From contig OY780932.1 of NCBI GenBank assembly GCA_963675945.1, positions 806,001-870,000 of the forward strand: a DNA stretch of 64,000 nt. Reading direction: 5' to 3'. The DNA is from G963556115 sp963675945. GTDB taxonomy: Bacteria; Planctomycetota; SZUA-567. The notes below the pieces were generated by a model that had not been told where the DNA came from, searched no databases, and saw only the letters and a list, made by a program, of their open reading frames with translations. Positions 25,634-34,900 of the stretch are shown piece by piece. Positions within the stretch are counted from its first letter, which is position 1. Every line of letters starts with the position of its first letter. The translations under genes were made by a program, and so were the position numbers.

Positions 25634-26143
25634 TTACATTTCAGCAAGCTTACGCTGCAGGGCGGCATCCTTGGCTACCACCTTCTGCTTCATATCTTCG
25701 CGATGCTTGAGCAGCTTCTCCTTGATATCTGCGTATTTCCCCGCCAGTATCTGTAGCGCCAGTAACGCTGCATTTGTCCCTCCGGCGCTGCCTACCGCCA
25801 CTGTCGCCACCGGTATGCCTGCTGGCATCTGCACCATCGAGAGCAGACTATCAAATCCAGACAACGCGGTTCCAGCGATCGGTACACCAATTACGGGTAA
25901 TACGGTATGGCCGGCGATTACCCCTGCCAGATGCGCCGCCCCTCCGGCTGCTGCGATGATAACCTCAATGCCCCGTTCCTCTGCCGTGGTTGTCCACTCC
26001 AGAACTTGAGCCGGCGTCCGATGCGCACTCGCCACCTTGACCTCGAATTCCACACCAAATTCCTTGAGCGTTACTATCGCCCCTTCCAGCTTGGGCAGAT
26101 CCGAATCACTACCCATGATAATACCAATCTTCTTTTCAGCCAT
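25634..26143 (-). CDS. purE: N5-carboxyaminoimidazole ribonucleotide mutase
   Basis: 169 residues, the normal length. Class I PurE converts N5-CAIR to CAIR in purine synthesis. Seen: GIIMGSDSDLP at the N-terminus, VASAHRTP with the catalytic His, AAAGGAAHLAGV, and AGIPVATVAVG. The true start is the ATG at 26143, preceded by CGGAG; the longer open frame lacks family similarity before it. No purK is adjacent. It follows purO by 64 bases on the same strand, so two purine steps are clustered. Confidence 0.95.
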   Translation of the reverse strand: MAEKKIGIIMGSDSDLPKLEGAIVTLKEFGVEFEVKVASAHRTPAQVLEWTTTAEERGIEVIIAAAGGAAHLAGVIAGHTVLPVIGVPIAGTALSGFDSLLSMVQMPAGIPVATVAVGSAGGTNAALLALQILAGKYADIKEKLLKHREDMKQKVVAKDAALQRKLAEM

Positions 26144-26207
26144 ATATACTCCGTTATCCCCTTCTCTATCAATAATCATACTCAGAAAAAGCAATACTTT
26201 TATACTA

Positions 26208-26852
26208 CTACTCTTTATCCTTTGTCGCAAGCTCAAAACCGCTCTCACCCTCAACAATACAGACCGCTGTCACCGGATTGGTAAAGTTAGCAAACTCACA
26301 CTCACCCAGGGCAAAAGCACAAGCTTCTTCAGCCGTATTCGCGGTAAATTCACTACGGTTATGCCGGTTCGGGACATTACGCTCATAGGTCGAGACATAC
26401 AAGCACTGACCTGGTTCCAGGGTAAATTCACGCACATCCATACCGTCCTTACGGATAATCCCCAGCCAACCCCGGTCAGACCCCTTCTCAACCACCGCCA
26501 CAATGCGCGGCGTGTTGTAATCGTCTTTTTCATAGTCCATCACCGCCAGTGAGTAAATAAGCGCATCCCGGATATTCATCCCGCTGCGGAGCTTATCCAC
26601 AATCGGATCGGTCTGACTGCCGTTACTCACCACTGCGATATCGCCGACAATAGCCGCACAGTTATACGCAATATACGGATTTTTAAAGATATCGCCTTCA
26701 TGCCCCTCTTTCGGCACAATACTCACATAATCCTGCGTTACCTGAGCTCTGCGATTGGGAAAACTCCTGGAAGAGACCCTGTACATAGCTGCAAGCTTGC
26801 CTGCAGCAGTCATACCGATAGCCACAATTCTACCGAGATAAATCTCACTCAT
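26208..26852 (-). CDS. purO: IMP cyclohydrolase, archaeal PurO type
   Basis: 214 residues. Closes the ring of FAICAR to IMP, the last purine step. Sequence signatures match PurO of methanogens: YLGRIVAIG near the start, YRVSSRSFPNR, FKNPYIAYNC, VVSNGSQTDPI, DYEKDDYNTPRI and YVSTYE. Most bacteria use the unrelated PurH for this step; no PurH is in the window. AAAGGAT lies before the ATG. It sits upstream of purE with its own likely promoter at 26908-26935, and its bacterial context and neighbours look native rather than freshly transferred. Confidence 0.9.
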   Translation of the reverse strand: MSEIYLGRIVAIGMTAAGKLAAMYRVSSRSFPNRRAQVTQDYVSIVPKEGHEGDIFKNPYIAYNCAAIVGDIAVVSNGSQTDPIVDKLRSGMNIRDALIYSLAVMDYEKDDYNTPRIVAVVEKGSDRGWLGIIRKDGMDVREFTLEPGQCLYVSTYERNVPNRHNRSEFTANTAEEACAFALGECEFANFTNPVTAVCIVEGESGFELATKDKE

Positions 26853-26907
26853 TACTCATCCTTTCTCTCTATAATCCAGGTTCACCACCACAGCACACCT
26901 GAAACAC

Positions 26908-26935
26908 TATATACTAATTCAACTGATAAAATCAA
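26908..26935 (-). promoter_or_regulatory. Promoter of purO-purE
   Basis: On the minus strand TTGATT (26935-26930), 16 bases, TATATA (26913-26908). The expected leader contains a small CAGGT/ACCTG hairpin. Confidence 0.5.
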
Positions 26936-26966
26936 GCAATTACCGGCATAAGATAATCTTAAATAG

Positions 26967-28259
26967 CTATGCCAAAGCCGCAAAGACCTCTTTCTGCGCC
27001 AACAATGTCGCCTCAAAATCATCGATGCTATGCGCCGTAGAGATGAAGTTCGCCTCATACTGCGCCGGCGGCAGATATATGCCCCGCTCCAGCATACCCC
27101 TAAAGTACGTACCGAACATCGCCGTATCGGCAGACATCGCCGCGTCATAGCTAGTCACCGACTCAACCCCAAAGAACAGGGTAAACGCACTGCCGACCCG
27201 GTTGATACAGGCCTTTATCCCGGCCTCAGCGATATTCTCCTCCATAATCGCAGTTAGCGCCTGACACATCTTGGCCAATTCTGGATATGGCTTGTCACGC
27301 CTGAGTATCTCCAGCATCCGTACTCCAGCAGCACAGGCCAGCGGATTACCCGATAAGGTACCTGCCTGATACACCTGACCCAGCGGACTGATCTGCTCCA
27401 TCAATTCACGCCTACCGCCATATGCCCCTACCGGCAGCCCTCCACCGATAATCTTCCCGAGAGTAGTAAGATCCGGAGTCACCCCATACATCTCGGCCGC
27501 ACCGCCGAGCCCGAGTCTGAATCCGGTAATCACCTCATCAAAGATCAGTAGCGCCCCATACTTATCACACTCCTGCCGAAGTCCGGCAAGAAAGCCCTCC
27601 ACCGGGGGGATAAGCCCCATATTTCCGGCAACCGGCTCGACTATAACCGCCGCTATTTCACCCAAATTCAGTTCAAAACACTCTTTAACACTTGCAATAC
27701 TATTATAATCCGCCAGCATGGTATCCCCGGCAGCACCACGGGTAACCCCCGGACTTGACGGGCTGCCCTGAGTCAACGCCCCACTGCCCGCACTGATAAG
27801 GAATGAATCCGCATGCCCATGATAACAACCTTTGAATTTGATTACCTTCTCCCGGCCGGTCGCCGCTCGCGCCAGACGCAGAGCCGACATTGTCGCCTCC
27901 GTACCCGAATTTACCAGGCGGAGCATCTCAACTACCGGCATACTCTGGCTTATCAACTCTGCCAGTACTACTTCATTCTTATGATTAGCGCCAAAACTGG
28001 TTCCCTTGACCGCAGCCTCGGTTATGGCGCTGGTTATCTCCATATTTGCATGCCCCAAAATAAGCGGCCCCCAGCTCATCATATAATCTATATATTCCCG
28101 CCCCTCAACCGAATAGAGCTTAGAACCGCTCGCATGCTCAATATATACCGGTTCAGCCCCCACCGCATTGAAAGCTCGCACCGGAGAATTTACTCCTCCC
28201 GGCATCAAATTCCCGGCTTGAGAGAATAATTCCGCACTACTTTCAACCCCTACAACCAT
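26967..28259 (-). CDS. hemL: Glutamate-1-semialdehyde 2,1-aminomutase
   Basis: 430 residues. A PLP enzyme that makes 5-aminolevulinate from glutamate-1-semialdehyde, in the C5 route to tetrapyrroles. Seen: the N-terminal PGGVNSPVRAF, MSWGPLILGH, the PLP-region GCYHGHAD, IFDEVITGFR, and the Schiff-base Lys in TLGKIIGGGLPVGA. The ATG at 28259 is preferred over an upstream in-frame GTG because GGGAAGG is better spaced to it. Divergent from the cobA-hemD fusion, so both tetrapyrrole genes share one intergenic region. Confidence 0.95.
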   Translation of the reverse strand: MVVGVESSAELFSQAGNLMPGGVNSPVRAFNAVGAEPVYIEHASGSKLYSVEGREYIDYMMSWGPLILGHANMEITSAITEAAVKGTSFGANHKNEVVLAELISQSMPVVEMLRLVNSGTEATMSALRLARAATGREKVIKFKGCYHGHADSFLISAGSGALTQGSPSSPGVTRGAAGDTMLADYNSIASVKECFELNLGEIAAVIVEPVAGNMGLIPPVEGFLAGLRQECDKYGALLIFDEVITGFRLGLGGAAEMYGVTPDLTTLGKIIGGGLPVGAYGGRRELMEQISPLGQVYQAGTLSGNPLACAAGVRMLEILRRDKPYPELAKMCQALTAIMEENIAEAGIKACINRVGSAFTLFFGVESVTSYDAAMSADTAMFGTYFRGMLERGIYLPPAQYEANFISTAHSIDDFEATLLAQKEVFAALA

Positions 28260-28322
28260 ACCAACCACCTTCCCTCTTTCATATATTATTCGATAAGCCC
28301 CTGGCTACAGCATTCAGTTGCA

Positions 28323-28351
28323 GTTATACCATAGTATTCTATATTTATCAA
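28323..28351 (-). promoter_or_regulatory. Promoter of hemL
   Basis: On the minus strand TTGATA (28351-28346), 17 bases, TATAAC (28328-28323). A weaker + strand candidate (TTGCAG near 28320) could serve the divergent cobA-hemD gene. Confidence 0.6.
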
Positions 28352-28400
28352 TAGCTTACAACTTGATTTGCAGAGTAAAAAAACATATCCTTATAGTATT

Positions 28401-30098
28401 ATGAATAATCAAAAATCAAATAATGGCATATGTTACCTTGTCGGTGCCGGTCCTGGTGATCCAGGACTATTGACTCTCAAAGCTGCAGAGTGCCTGAAAA
28501 AATCTACTGTTGTCTACTATGACTACCTCGCTTCTCAGGAAGTGCTCAACTTTGCCCCGACTTCGGCCAAGCTGATCTATGTCGGCAAATCAGCTGGCCA
28601 GCATGCAATGCCTCAAGCTGCGATCAATTCCAGACTTATCAAGTCGGTAGCTGCCGGCGAGATAGTTACCCGGCTCAAAGGGGGAGACCCCTTTGTCTTC
28701 GGGCGTGGAGGTGAAGAAGCGCTCGCTTTGCAGGAAGCCGGTCTACGCTTTGAAATTATACCCGGTATCAGCTCCGGCATCGCCGCAGCCGCCTATGCCG
28801 GTATTCCGGTTACACATCGTGCCCTGGCGACCATGGTCACCTTCGTTACCGGCCATGAGACCCCGGACAAAGACGAACCCCAGACCGACTGGAAAGCTCT
28901 CGCCCGTACCGGTGGCACCATCTGCGTGTATATGGGCATGAAGAATCTCGACTCTATCTGCAAGCGCTTGATCCAGGGTGGCAGAGAACCGAATGAGCAG
29001 GTAGCAGTTGTCTACCGAGGGACCAGTTGCGCCCAGAAAACCCTGACCGGAACGCTTGAGGATATCAGCGATAAGGTAGAAGCCGCCGGGATGACCCCGC
29101 CGGCCATGATCATCATCGGCAAAGTAGTAAATCTGCGCCAGGATATCGCCTGGTTTGAGCATGCCCCCCTCTTTGGCAAGCGAATCCTGGTCACCCGCGC
29201 CCGGGAACAGGCAAGCCAGCTCAGTGACCGGCTCCGAGCCTACGGCGCCACCGTTATCGAGATCCCGGCGCTGAAGATAATCCCGATGGAGTACCACGCT
29301 TCCACCCAGACCGAACAGGCAATCACCAACGGCATAGTCAAGATAGCCTATATGCGCCAGACCAATCCAACCCTGCTCTCAATGATCCAGGACAAACCTA
29401 TGGCTCTGGATTTTCCTGATCTTAACGATCTGCTCAAAGACTGTGATGAATTGACCAGAGGTATCGCCATGCTGGTTGCCAACAAGCATGAATGGGCGAT
29501 CTTCACCAGTGTCAACAGCGTGGAACATACCTTCGAACGCATCAAACTCCTCGGGCTTGACACCCGGATCTTTGTTGGCAAGGAGGTCGCCGCCATCGGC
29601 TCGGCTACCGCCGAAGCACTCCTCAAATATGGGATACGCGCCGACCTCGTGCCAGAGGTCTTCACCGGCGAAGCACTCCTGCAAGCACTCATCTCCCGGG
29701 ATATCTCCAAGCTGAAGATCATTATGTTCAGAGCCTCCAACGCCAGAGCCATGCTCCGAGAAGAACTGCACGACCTTGGCTGCGAGGTAGATGATATCAC
29801 CGCCTACCGCGTGGGTAAAGCCCCACTCAGCCCTGAGCACCAGCAGATACTTGAGCACGGCGAATATGATATCGCCACCTTTGCTTCTTCAGCTACAGTA
29901 CGGAACTTTCTGGAGATGTCGGGCAGCGGAATACCAGAGATTCTAGCAAAGGATGTCCAGCCTAAATTCATCAGTATCGGCCCAATTACCTCCGAGACAC
30001 TCTGTGAATGCTCTATCCCGGTCAGCGCCGAAGCCAAAGAAGCGACAATTGAAGCGCTGGTGGAGACAATCATTGAGATTGCCGGCACAGCTGACTGA
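28401..30098 (+). CDS. cobA-hemD: Uroporphyrinogen-III C-methyltransferase / uroporphyrinogen-III synthase fusion
   Basis: 565 residues in two enzymes. Residues ~10-255 are SUMT (YLVGAGPGDPGLLTLKA, RLKGGDPFVFGRGGEE, VTGHE, IIIGKVV), which methylates uroporphyrinogen III toward precorrin-2, siroheme or cobalamin. Residues ~260-560 are HemD, which cyclises hydroxymethylbilane (GKRILVTRAREQ, FTSVNSVE, TFASSATVRNF, SIGPITSETL). About 65 extra residues sit in HemD between IPALKIIPME and WAIFTSVN. The start is the ATG at 28401; an upstream in-frame TTG at 28368 is possible and neither has a clear ribosome site. Such fusions are known in Firmicutes and other anaerobes. Confidence 0.93.
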   Translation: MNNQKSNNGICYLVGAGPGDPGLLTLKAAECLKKSTVVYYDYLASQEVLNFAPTSAKLIYVGKSAGQHAMPQAAINSRLIKSVAAGEIVTRLKGGDPFVFGRGGEEALALQEAGLRFEIIPGISSGIAAAAYAGIPVTHRALATMVTFVTGHETPDKDEPQTDWKALARTGGTICVYMGMKNLDSICKRLIQGGREPNEQVAVVYRGTSCAQKTLTGTLEDISDKVEAAGMTPPAMIIIGKVVNLRQDIAWFEHAPLFGKRILVTRAREQASQLSDRLRAYGATVIEIPALKIIPMEYHASTQTEQAITNGIVKIAYMRQTNPTLLSMIQDKPMALDFPDLNDLLKDCDELTRGIAMLVANKHEWAIFTSVNSVEHTFERIKLLGLDTRIFVGKEVAAIGSATAEALLKYGIRADLVPEVFTGEALLQALISRDISKLKIIMFRASNARAMLREELHDLGCEVDDITAYRVGKAPLSPEHQQILEHGEYDIATFASSATVRNFLEMSGSGIPEILAKDVQPKFISIGPITSETLCECSIPVSAEAKEATIEALVETIIEIAGTAD

Positions 30099-30127
30099 AC
30101 ACCTGTTACCAAAGAGAGAATAAATAT

Positions 30128-30853
30128 ATGGATCTAACAATTATTATTATCATTGCCGTACTTCTTATCGGCATGAAGATCATAAGCACTATCTGGAAAT
30201 CCGGGCTGAAGGAAGCAGACGAATACCAACGTCTTACCTCCGACCCGAAGTTTAGAGATACCAGATTAAAGGAGTGCCTAACAGCACTCCAGACCGCTAC
30301 GGCTAAAAAACCGGAACTTACCTACAAAATTGCCAGAATCTATATGCTCGCTGGCGCTTATGCCCAGGCGAGCAATTACTTCAAAGAGTATACCGCGCTG
30401 GAACCGAATGAAGCCGAAGGTTTTGCCGAACTCTCCGAGGCGCTGATTCTGCAGCAGAAAGTGGACGAAGCAAAGAGCGCGATTGCACAGGCGATATCAC
30501 TGGAACCGGAGTATGCCGAATACCGCCTGAGCCAGTTGCGAATTGGTCTGCGAGCAGGTGATAGCGCTTATGCCGAGGCTGCCGCCAACGCTTGGATAGA
30601 ATTGGATGCCGCTAGAGTCAAGCTCAATAAACGCCCACACCGCTGGTCTCCGATGTATCAGATCGGCCCCAAAGAAGCGACTCCAGACGCCGCCATCAAG
30701 CCATACTCGGTAGCTCTCCTGCACCTCAAGCATGAGACCTCGGCCGCCCAGGAGCTGATCGATAACATGAATGAGATTGAAAGAAATTATTTTTATTCCC
30801 TGCTTGAAGAAGATGAACTCTTCGCCGGACTCAAGGAGCAATATGACGCTTAA
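30128..30853 (+). CDS. Membrane-anchored TPR protein
   Basis: 241 residues. Residues 2-20 (LTIIIIIAVLLIGMKIIST) form an N-terminal membrane anchor. Residues ~55-165 hold about three TPR-like helical hairpins (ARIYMLAGAYAQASNYFKEY, AEGFAELSEALILQQKVDEA). No catalytic motif. It starts 29 bases after the cobA-hemD stop and its end overlaps the mnmA start by 11 bases, so the three are probably one transcript. Specific role unknown. Confidence 0.82.
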   Translation: MDLTIIIIIAVLLIGMKIISTIWKSGLKEADEYQRLTSDPKFRDTRLKECLTALQTATAKKPELTYKIARIYMLAGAYAQASNYFKEYTALEPNEAEGFAELSEALILQQKVDEAKSAIAQAISLEPEYAEYRLSQLRIGLRAGDSAYAEAAANAWIELDAARVKLNKRPHRWSPMYQIGPKEATPDAAIKPYSVALLHLKHETSAAQELIDNMNEIERNYFYSLLEEDELFAGLKEQYDA

Positions 30854-31946
30854 AGACCTGCGACTCATCTTCCAACCCGAGTCTACGGATCAACCCTCAC
30901 TCGCTGCACCCAGGCGTATCGCCGTACTCATGAGCGGCGGGGTAGACAGCAGTGTCACCGCCCTCAAGCTGCTGGATGAGGGCTGGGAGGTTGTCGGGGT
31001 AAACATGCGTATTCCGCTTGCCTGCGGCGGCGGGAGTGTTGAATGCCAGGGGGTCACCGAGACTGCAAAAAAACTGCAGGTTCCGCTCTACCAGATAGAT
31101 CTCAGCACCACCTTCCAGCATGAAGTAATCGACCGCTTCGAAGCCGAATACCGCCGGGGGCGTACTCCCAATCCCTGTTGTGACTGCAACCGGCGCCTCA
31201 AATTTACCCTTGTCTGGAACGTTATTGAACAAGAACTGGGAATAAATAATCTTGCGACCGGCCATTACGCCAGGGTTATACGGAACGCTGGCAGAGCATT
31301 ACTCGCCCGCGGCAATGATAACGACAAGGATCAGAGTTACTTCATTTACGGGATACCTGCAGACCGCCTGCAACATTTTTATCTGCCGCTGGGGGATATG
31401 AACAAAGACGAAACCAGAGCCTTAGCCCGCAGAGCCGGGCTGAGTGTCGCCGAGAAGGCCGAGAGCATGGAACTCTGCTTTGCCGACGGCGGCGATTACC
31501 GCCAGGCCTTCTCCAGTAATGAAACAGACATCGAGGGTAATTTCATCGACACCAACTTTAAAGTCATTGGCAGACACAAAGGTATCAAACATTACACCGT
31601 GGGTCAGCGCAAACTCGGGATATCTTTCGGGCCTGAACCGAGTTATGCGCTCAGGGTAATTCCCGAGACCAATGAAGTGATGATAGGTACGCGCCGGGAT
31701 GCCTATAAACAGGGACTAAATGCCAAACTCATCAGCATCCATCAACCGGATAAGATCTTTCCCGGAAGTACCCTCCGCGGTAAGATCCGTTCCGCCGGAA
31801 GACTTACCGAATGCAGTATAACCCGGCTTGAGCAGGATAATATCAGCGTTACATTTACCCAAGAGCTGTTCGCCCCAACCCCGGGTCAGCATCTGGTCTT
31901 ATATCATACCGACGACACCGTAGTCGCCGGCGGCACCATAACCTGA
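30843..31946 (+). CDS. mnmA: tRNA-uridine 2-sulfurtransferase
   Basis: 367 residues. Adds sulfur to U34 of tRNA-Lys/Glu/Gln using ATP and a persulfide relay. Seen: the PP-loop VLMSGGVDSSVTA, TPNPCCDCNRRLKF with a catalytic Cys, ATGHYAR, KDQSYFIYGI, and the second catalytic Cys in ESMELCFADGG. The C-terminal beta-barrel has HYTVGQRKLGI. The start inside the TPR gene's last codons is supported by AAGGAG five bases upstream. The longer open frame upstream has no similarity. Extra Cys (PCCDC) gives a denser cysteine cluster than in E. coli MnmA. Confidence 0.92.
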   Translation: MTLKDLRLIFQPESTDQPSLAAPRRIAVLMSGGVDSSVTALKLLDEGWEVVGVNMRIPLACGGGSVECQGVTETAKKLQVPLYQIDLSTTFQHEVIDRFEAEYRRGRTPNPCCDCNRRLKFTLVWNVIEQELGINNLATGHYARVIRNAGRALLARGNDNDKDQSYFIYGIPADRLQHFYLPLGDMNKDETRALARRAGLSVAEKAESMELCFADGGDYRQAFSSNETDIEGNFIDTNFKVIGRHKGIKHYTVGQRKLGISFGPEPSYALRVIPETNEVMIGTRRDAYKQGLNAKLISIHQPDKIFPGSTLRGKIRSAGRLTECSITRLEQDNISVTFTQELFAPTPGQHLVLYHTDDTVVAGGTIT

Positions 31947-31989
31947 AAAAACTTTTAGACGCCTGAATCCTGAATACTGAGAGATAATA

Positions 31990-34900
31990 ATGCACAAATT
32001 CAGAGTATACATCCTAATTCTTTTTATTGCTCATTTACTCCTTAGCGGCTCGGCAGATGCCGATACTACCAGCACTACCCCTGCAGCCACTGAATTTCTT
32101 GACGGCAATTATACCGCTTTATTTGACCGCTGTCTAACCCTGGCCGCAAATGACCCTGCCGCCGCCTACCTGCCGCTGCTTATCGCCGAAAAGATCAATA
32201 GACAATTCCTTACCGACAACTCTCTCGGCAACCGTAGGCTCCTCAATCTTGCTGGCGTTACCGACCTCCCGCCGCTATGTCGTTACCTGGTAAAAGAGTT
32301 GCTGGCACGTAACTACGCCGCTGCGGGCAAAGAATATCAGGCATCAAACCTTAGAGCAGAGAATGGGATAATCCCTTCCTGGCGCATCGCCGGCGCCTTT
32401 GGCGAACATGATACCGCCTCCTTTTATCAGGTCTTCCCCCCGGAACGCGGAATAGACTTCTCTATTTTTATGCCGGGTCTGGGCAAAGACGTTACCTGGC
32501 GCCTGCTGGGCGAGAATATCTGCCTCAATAATTTTATCCCATATAAATGGATGACCCCACAACACGGAGTATTATATCTTTATACCCAGTTCAAACTGGA
32601 TGCCCCGCAGCGTATTATCCTGGAGAAAGAAGGGAGCGGTGTATTCTCCTTCTGGGTTGACGGCATCGCCGCCGGAGGTACAGACTATACCGAGACCGCC
32701 CCCGGTATCAACTGCCTCTTTCGCAGCCCCACCCCGCTCCCTGCCGGCTGGCACCGCCTCCTAGTCAAACTCAGCACCAGAAATTTCGACTCACCGGAGA
32801 TCTTCAGACTTCTGGATGCAGATTTCAAGCCTATAGAGAATATAAGATATGACCTCAAAGAGCTCCACGGCAAGAATAGCTTCGGTAAAGAAGAATGGCA
32901 GAAAGTAGAACAACCACTTATCGACGACTATACACCTGCTGAAAAAGCCCTCTTCTACCAATATCTGCAACAATATGATCAAGCTTTACAACTCTGGGAA
33001 GAAGCTATCGCAGCCGATCCTGAAGATCCAGTTCTCCATCTCCATTACGCCACCTGCGCCGCTCAGGCGAGCGCTATCCTCCCCGGCCCGCTGCGCAGCT
33101 CGATTATCCGGCGCGAAGCCCTCAAGACGCTGGAACTCGAACCCCAAGCCATAAGCGCCCTGATCATCCTCGGCGATCATGAACGTCAGAATAACCGCAT
33201 CAATCAGGCGAACGCCTACTACCAGCGCGCCCTTGAGCTCAACCCGACAGCCCTTATCGTTCACACCCTGCGCTTGCGTATGGCAATCAATAACTCCTGG
33301 AATCCTGAAATACACGACTGGCTCCCGCAGCTGGAAAGACTCTACCCCCAAAGCTATATCGCCTCGCTACTCAACGGTATTTATTTCAACAGTAGCGGAC
33401 AGATCAAACAGGCCGCAGATTCTCTGGAAAAAGCCTTCACCCAGGATCAGGCCAATCTCACCATCGCCACCGACACTCTAAAATCATATTTCCTAGCCGG
33501 TGATACCGAGCAAGCCCTCAAACTTATTGAGATGCTACCCTCATATTACCGCCAGAGACGGGATATCCTCCTGCTCAAAGCCGAGATACTAGCTCGTTCC
33601 GGGAATTACCAGGATGCTATAACTACACTCGCAGAGAGCCTGCAAGCGGTCGGCAAAGATCCTGAGATCCTCAAAGCCGAGGGCGATATCCTATATTGCT
33701 CCAAAGCTTACTCCGCAGCGCTTACTAAATATCAGGAAAGTCTCGAACTCGACGGCGGTAATTATACCTTACGCCGACTGATTGCCGAGCTTGATGGCAA
33801 GGATTACCGTTTCTGGAAGAATTATACCCTTGATACCAAAGCTAAGATCGACGAATTCAGCAAAAAGCATACTGCGTATATCGGCAGCACCGCCCGACTC
33901 ATCGATCAAACAGTGTTACAAATCTACCCCGGTGGCGGCTACTCAAACTATACGCATGAACTGCAAGTGGTACTCACCGAGCGCGGGGTAAATCAGGCGG
34001 CAATAGTCGATACCTATGGCGAACTGCTCCAGGCGCGTACACTCCTGCCAGAACACGGAATCTCGTTAGAACCCAACATCCTAAATAAAAATGCCCCAAA
34101 TATCACCATGCCGGCAGTAACCCCAGGCGCAATGATTGAACATACCTATCTTGATGAGCATACAACCCCGGCAGATCGCTGCCTACGCTTCCCAAAATGG
34201 TATTTTCGCAGCCCGAGTAATCAGGAATCATTCCTCTTCTCCCAGTATATTATCCGCGTCCCAAAAGGCGTTGATTTTGCCTATGCCAGCAGGAACCTCG
34301 GCGATAAAGTAAAACTTGACATCATTGAGAATGACGACGGTTCTACAGACTACATCTTTACCGGTACGGATATGCCGGAAGCTATCCATGAAGAAGGTTC
34401 TCCCGCCATCAGCTCAACCCTGCCTTATGTTGCCGTCGCTTCCAAACAGGATTGGGAAGATATCCACTACCGTTTGCTGAGCTCCTATCTTGGCCAGACC
34501 AATCCCACCCAGGCCATACACCAACAAGCCGCGGCATTGACCGCCAACTGCCCCACCCTCAAAGATAAAATTACCGCTCTATATTCGTATGTCAATGCCG
34601 AGATCACCCCTAACCATTCTACAACCCCGGCAAGTCACATCTTTCTGCAAAAAACCGGGAATAAGAACCACCTGCTCCTGGCCATGCTCCGAAGCTGCGG
34701 CATCAAAGCCGAACTTGTCGCAGTTCGTCCTCCAGCTAATATTATCTACGATCCCATATGGAAACTCCCGGCAACAAATAGCTTTATCGACTACCTCATT
34801 CGTGCGGAGAGTGATAACAACGAATATCTCTGGCTGGATACACGCGCCCGTTACGGCGGTGCCGGTGAGATTGGTGAAGATCTGGCCGGTGGTACCGGTC

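Noticed and set aside
26144..26257. 38-codon extension at the start of purE
   Set aside because: It has no family similarity, runs into the gap after purO, and the internal ATG has a proper ribosome site.
28743..29297. Long minus-strand frame inside cobA-hemD
   Set aside because: It is the shadow of a well-conserved + strand enzyme and has no family similarity or ribosome site.
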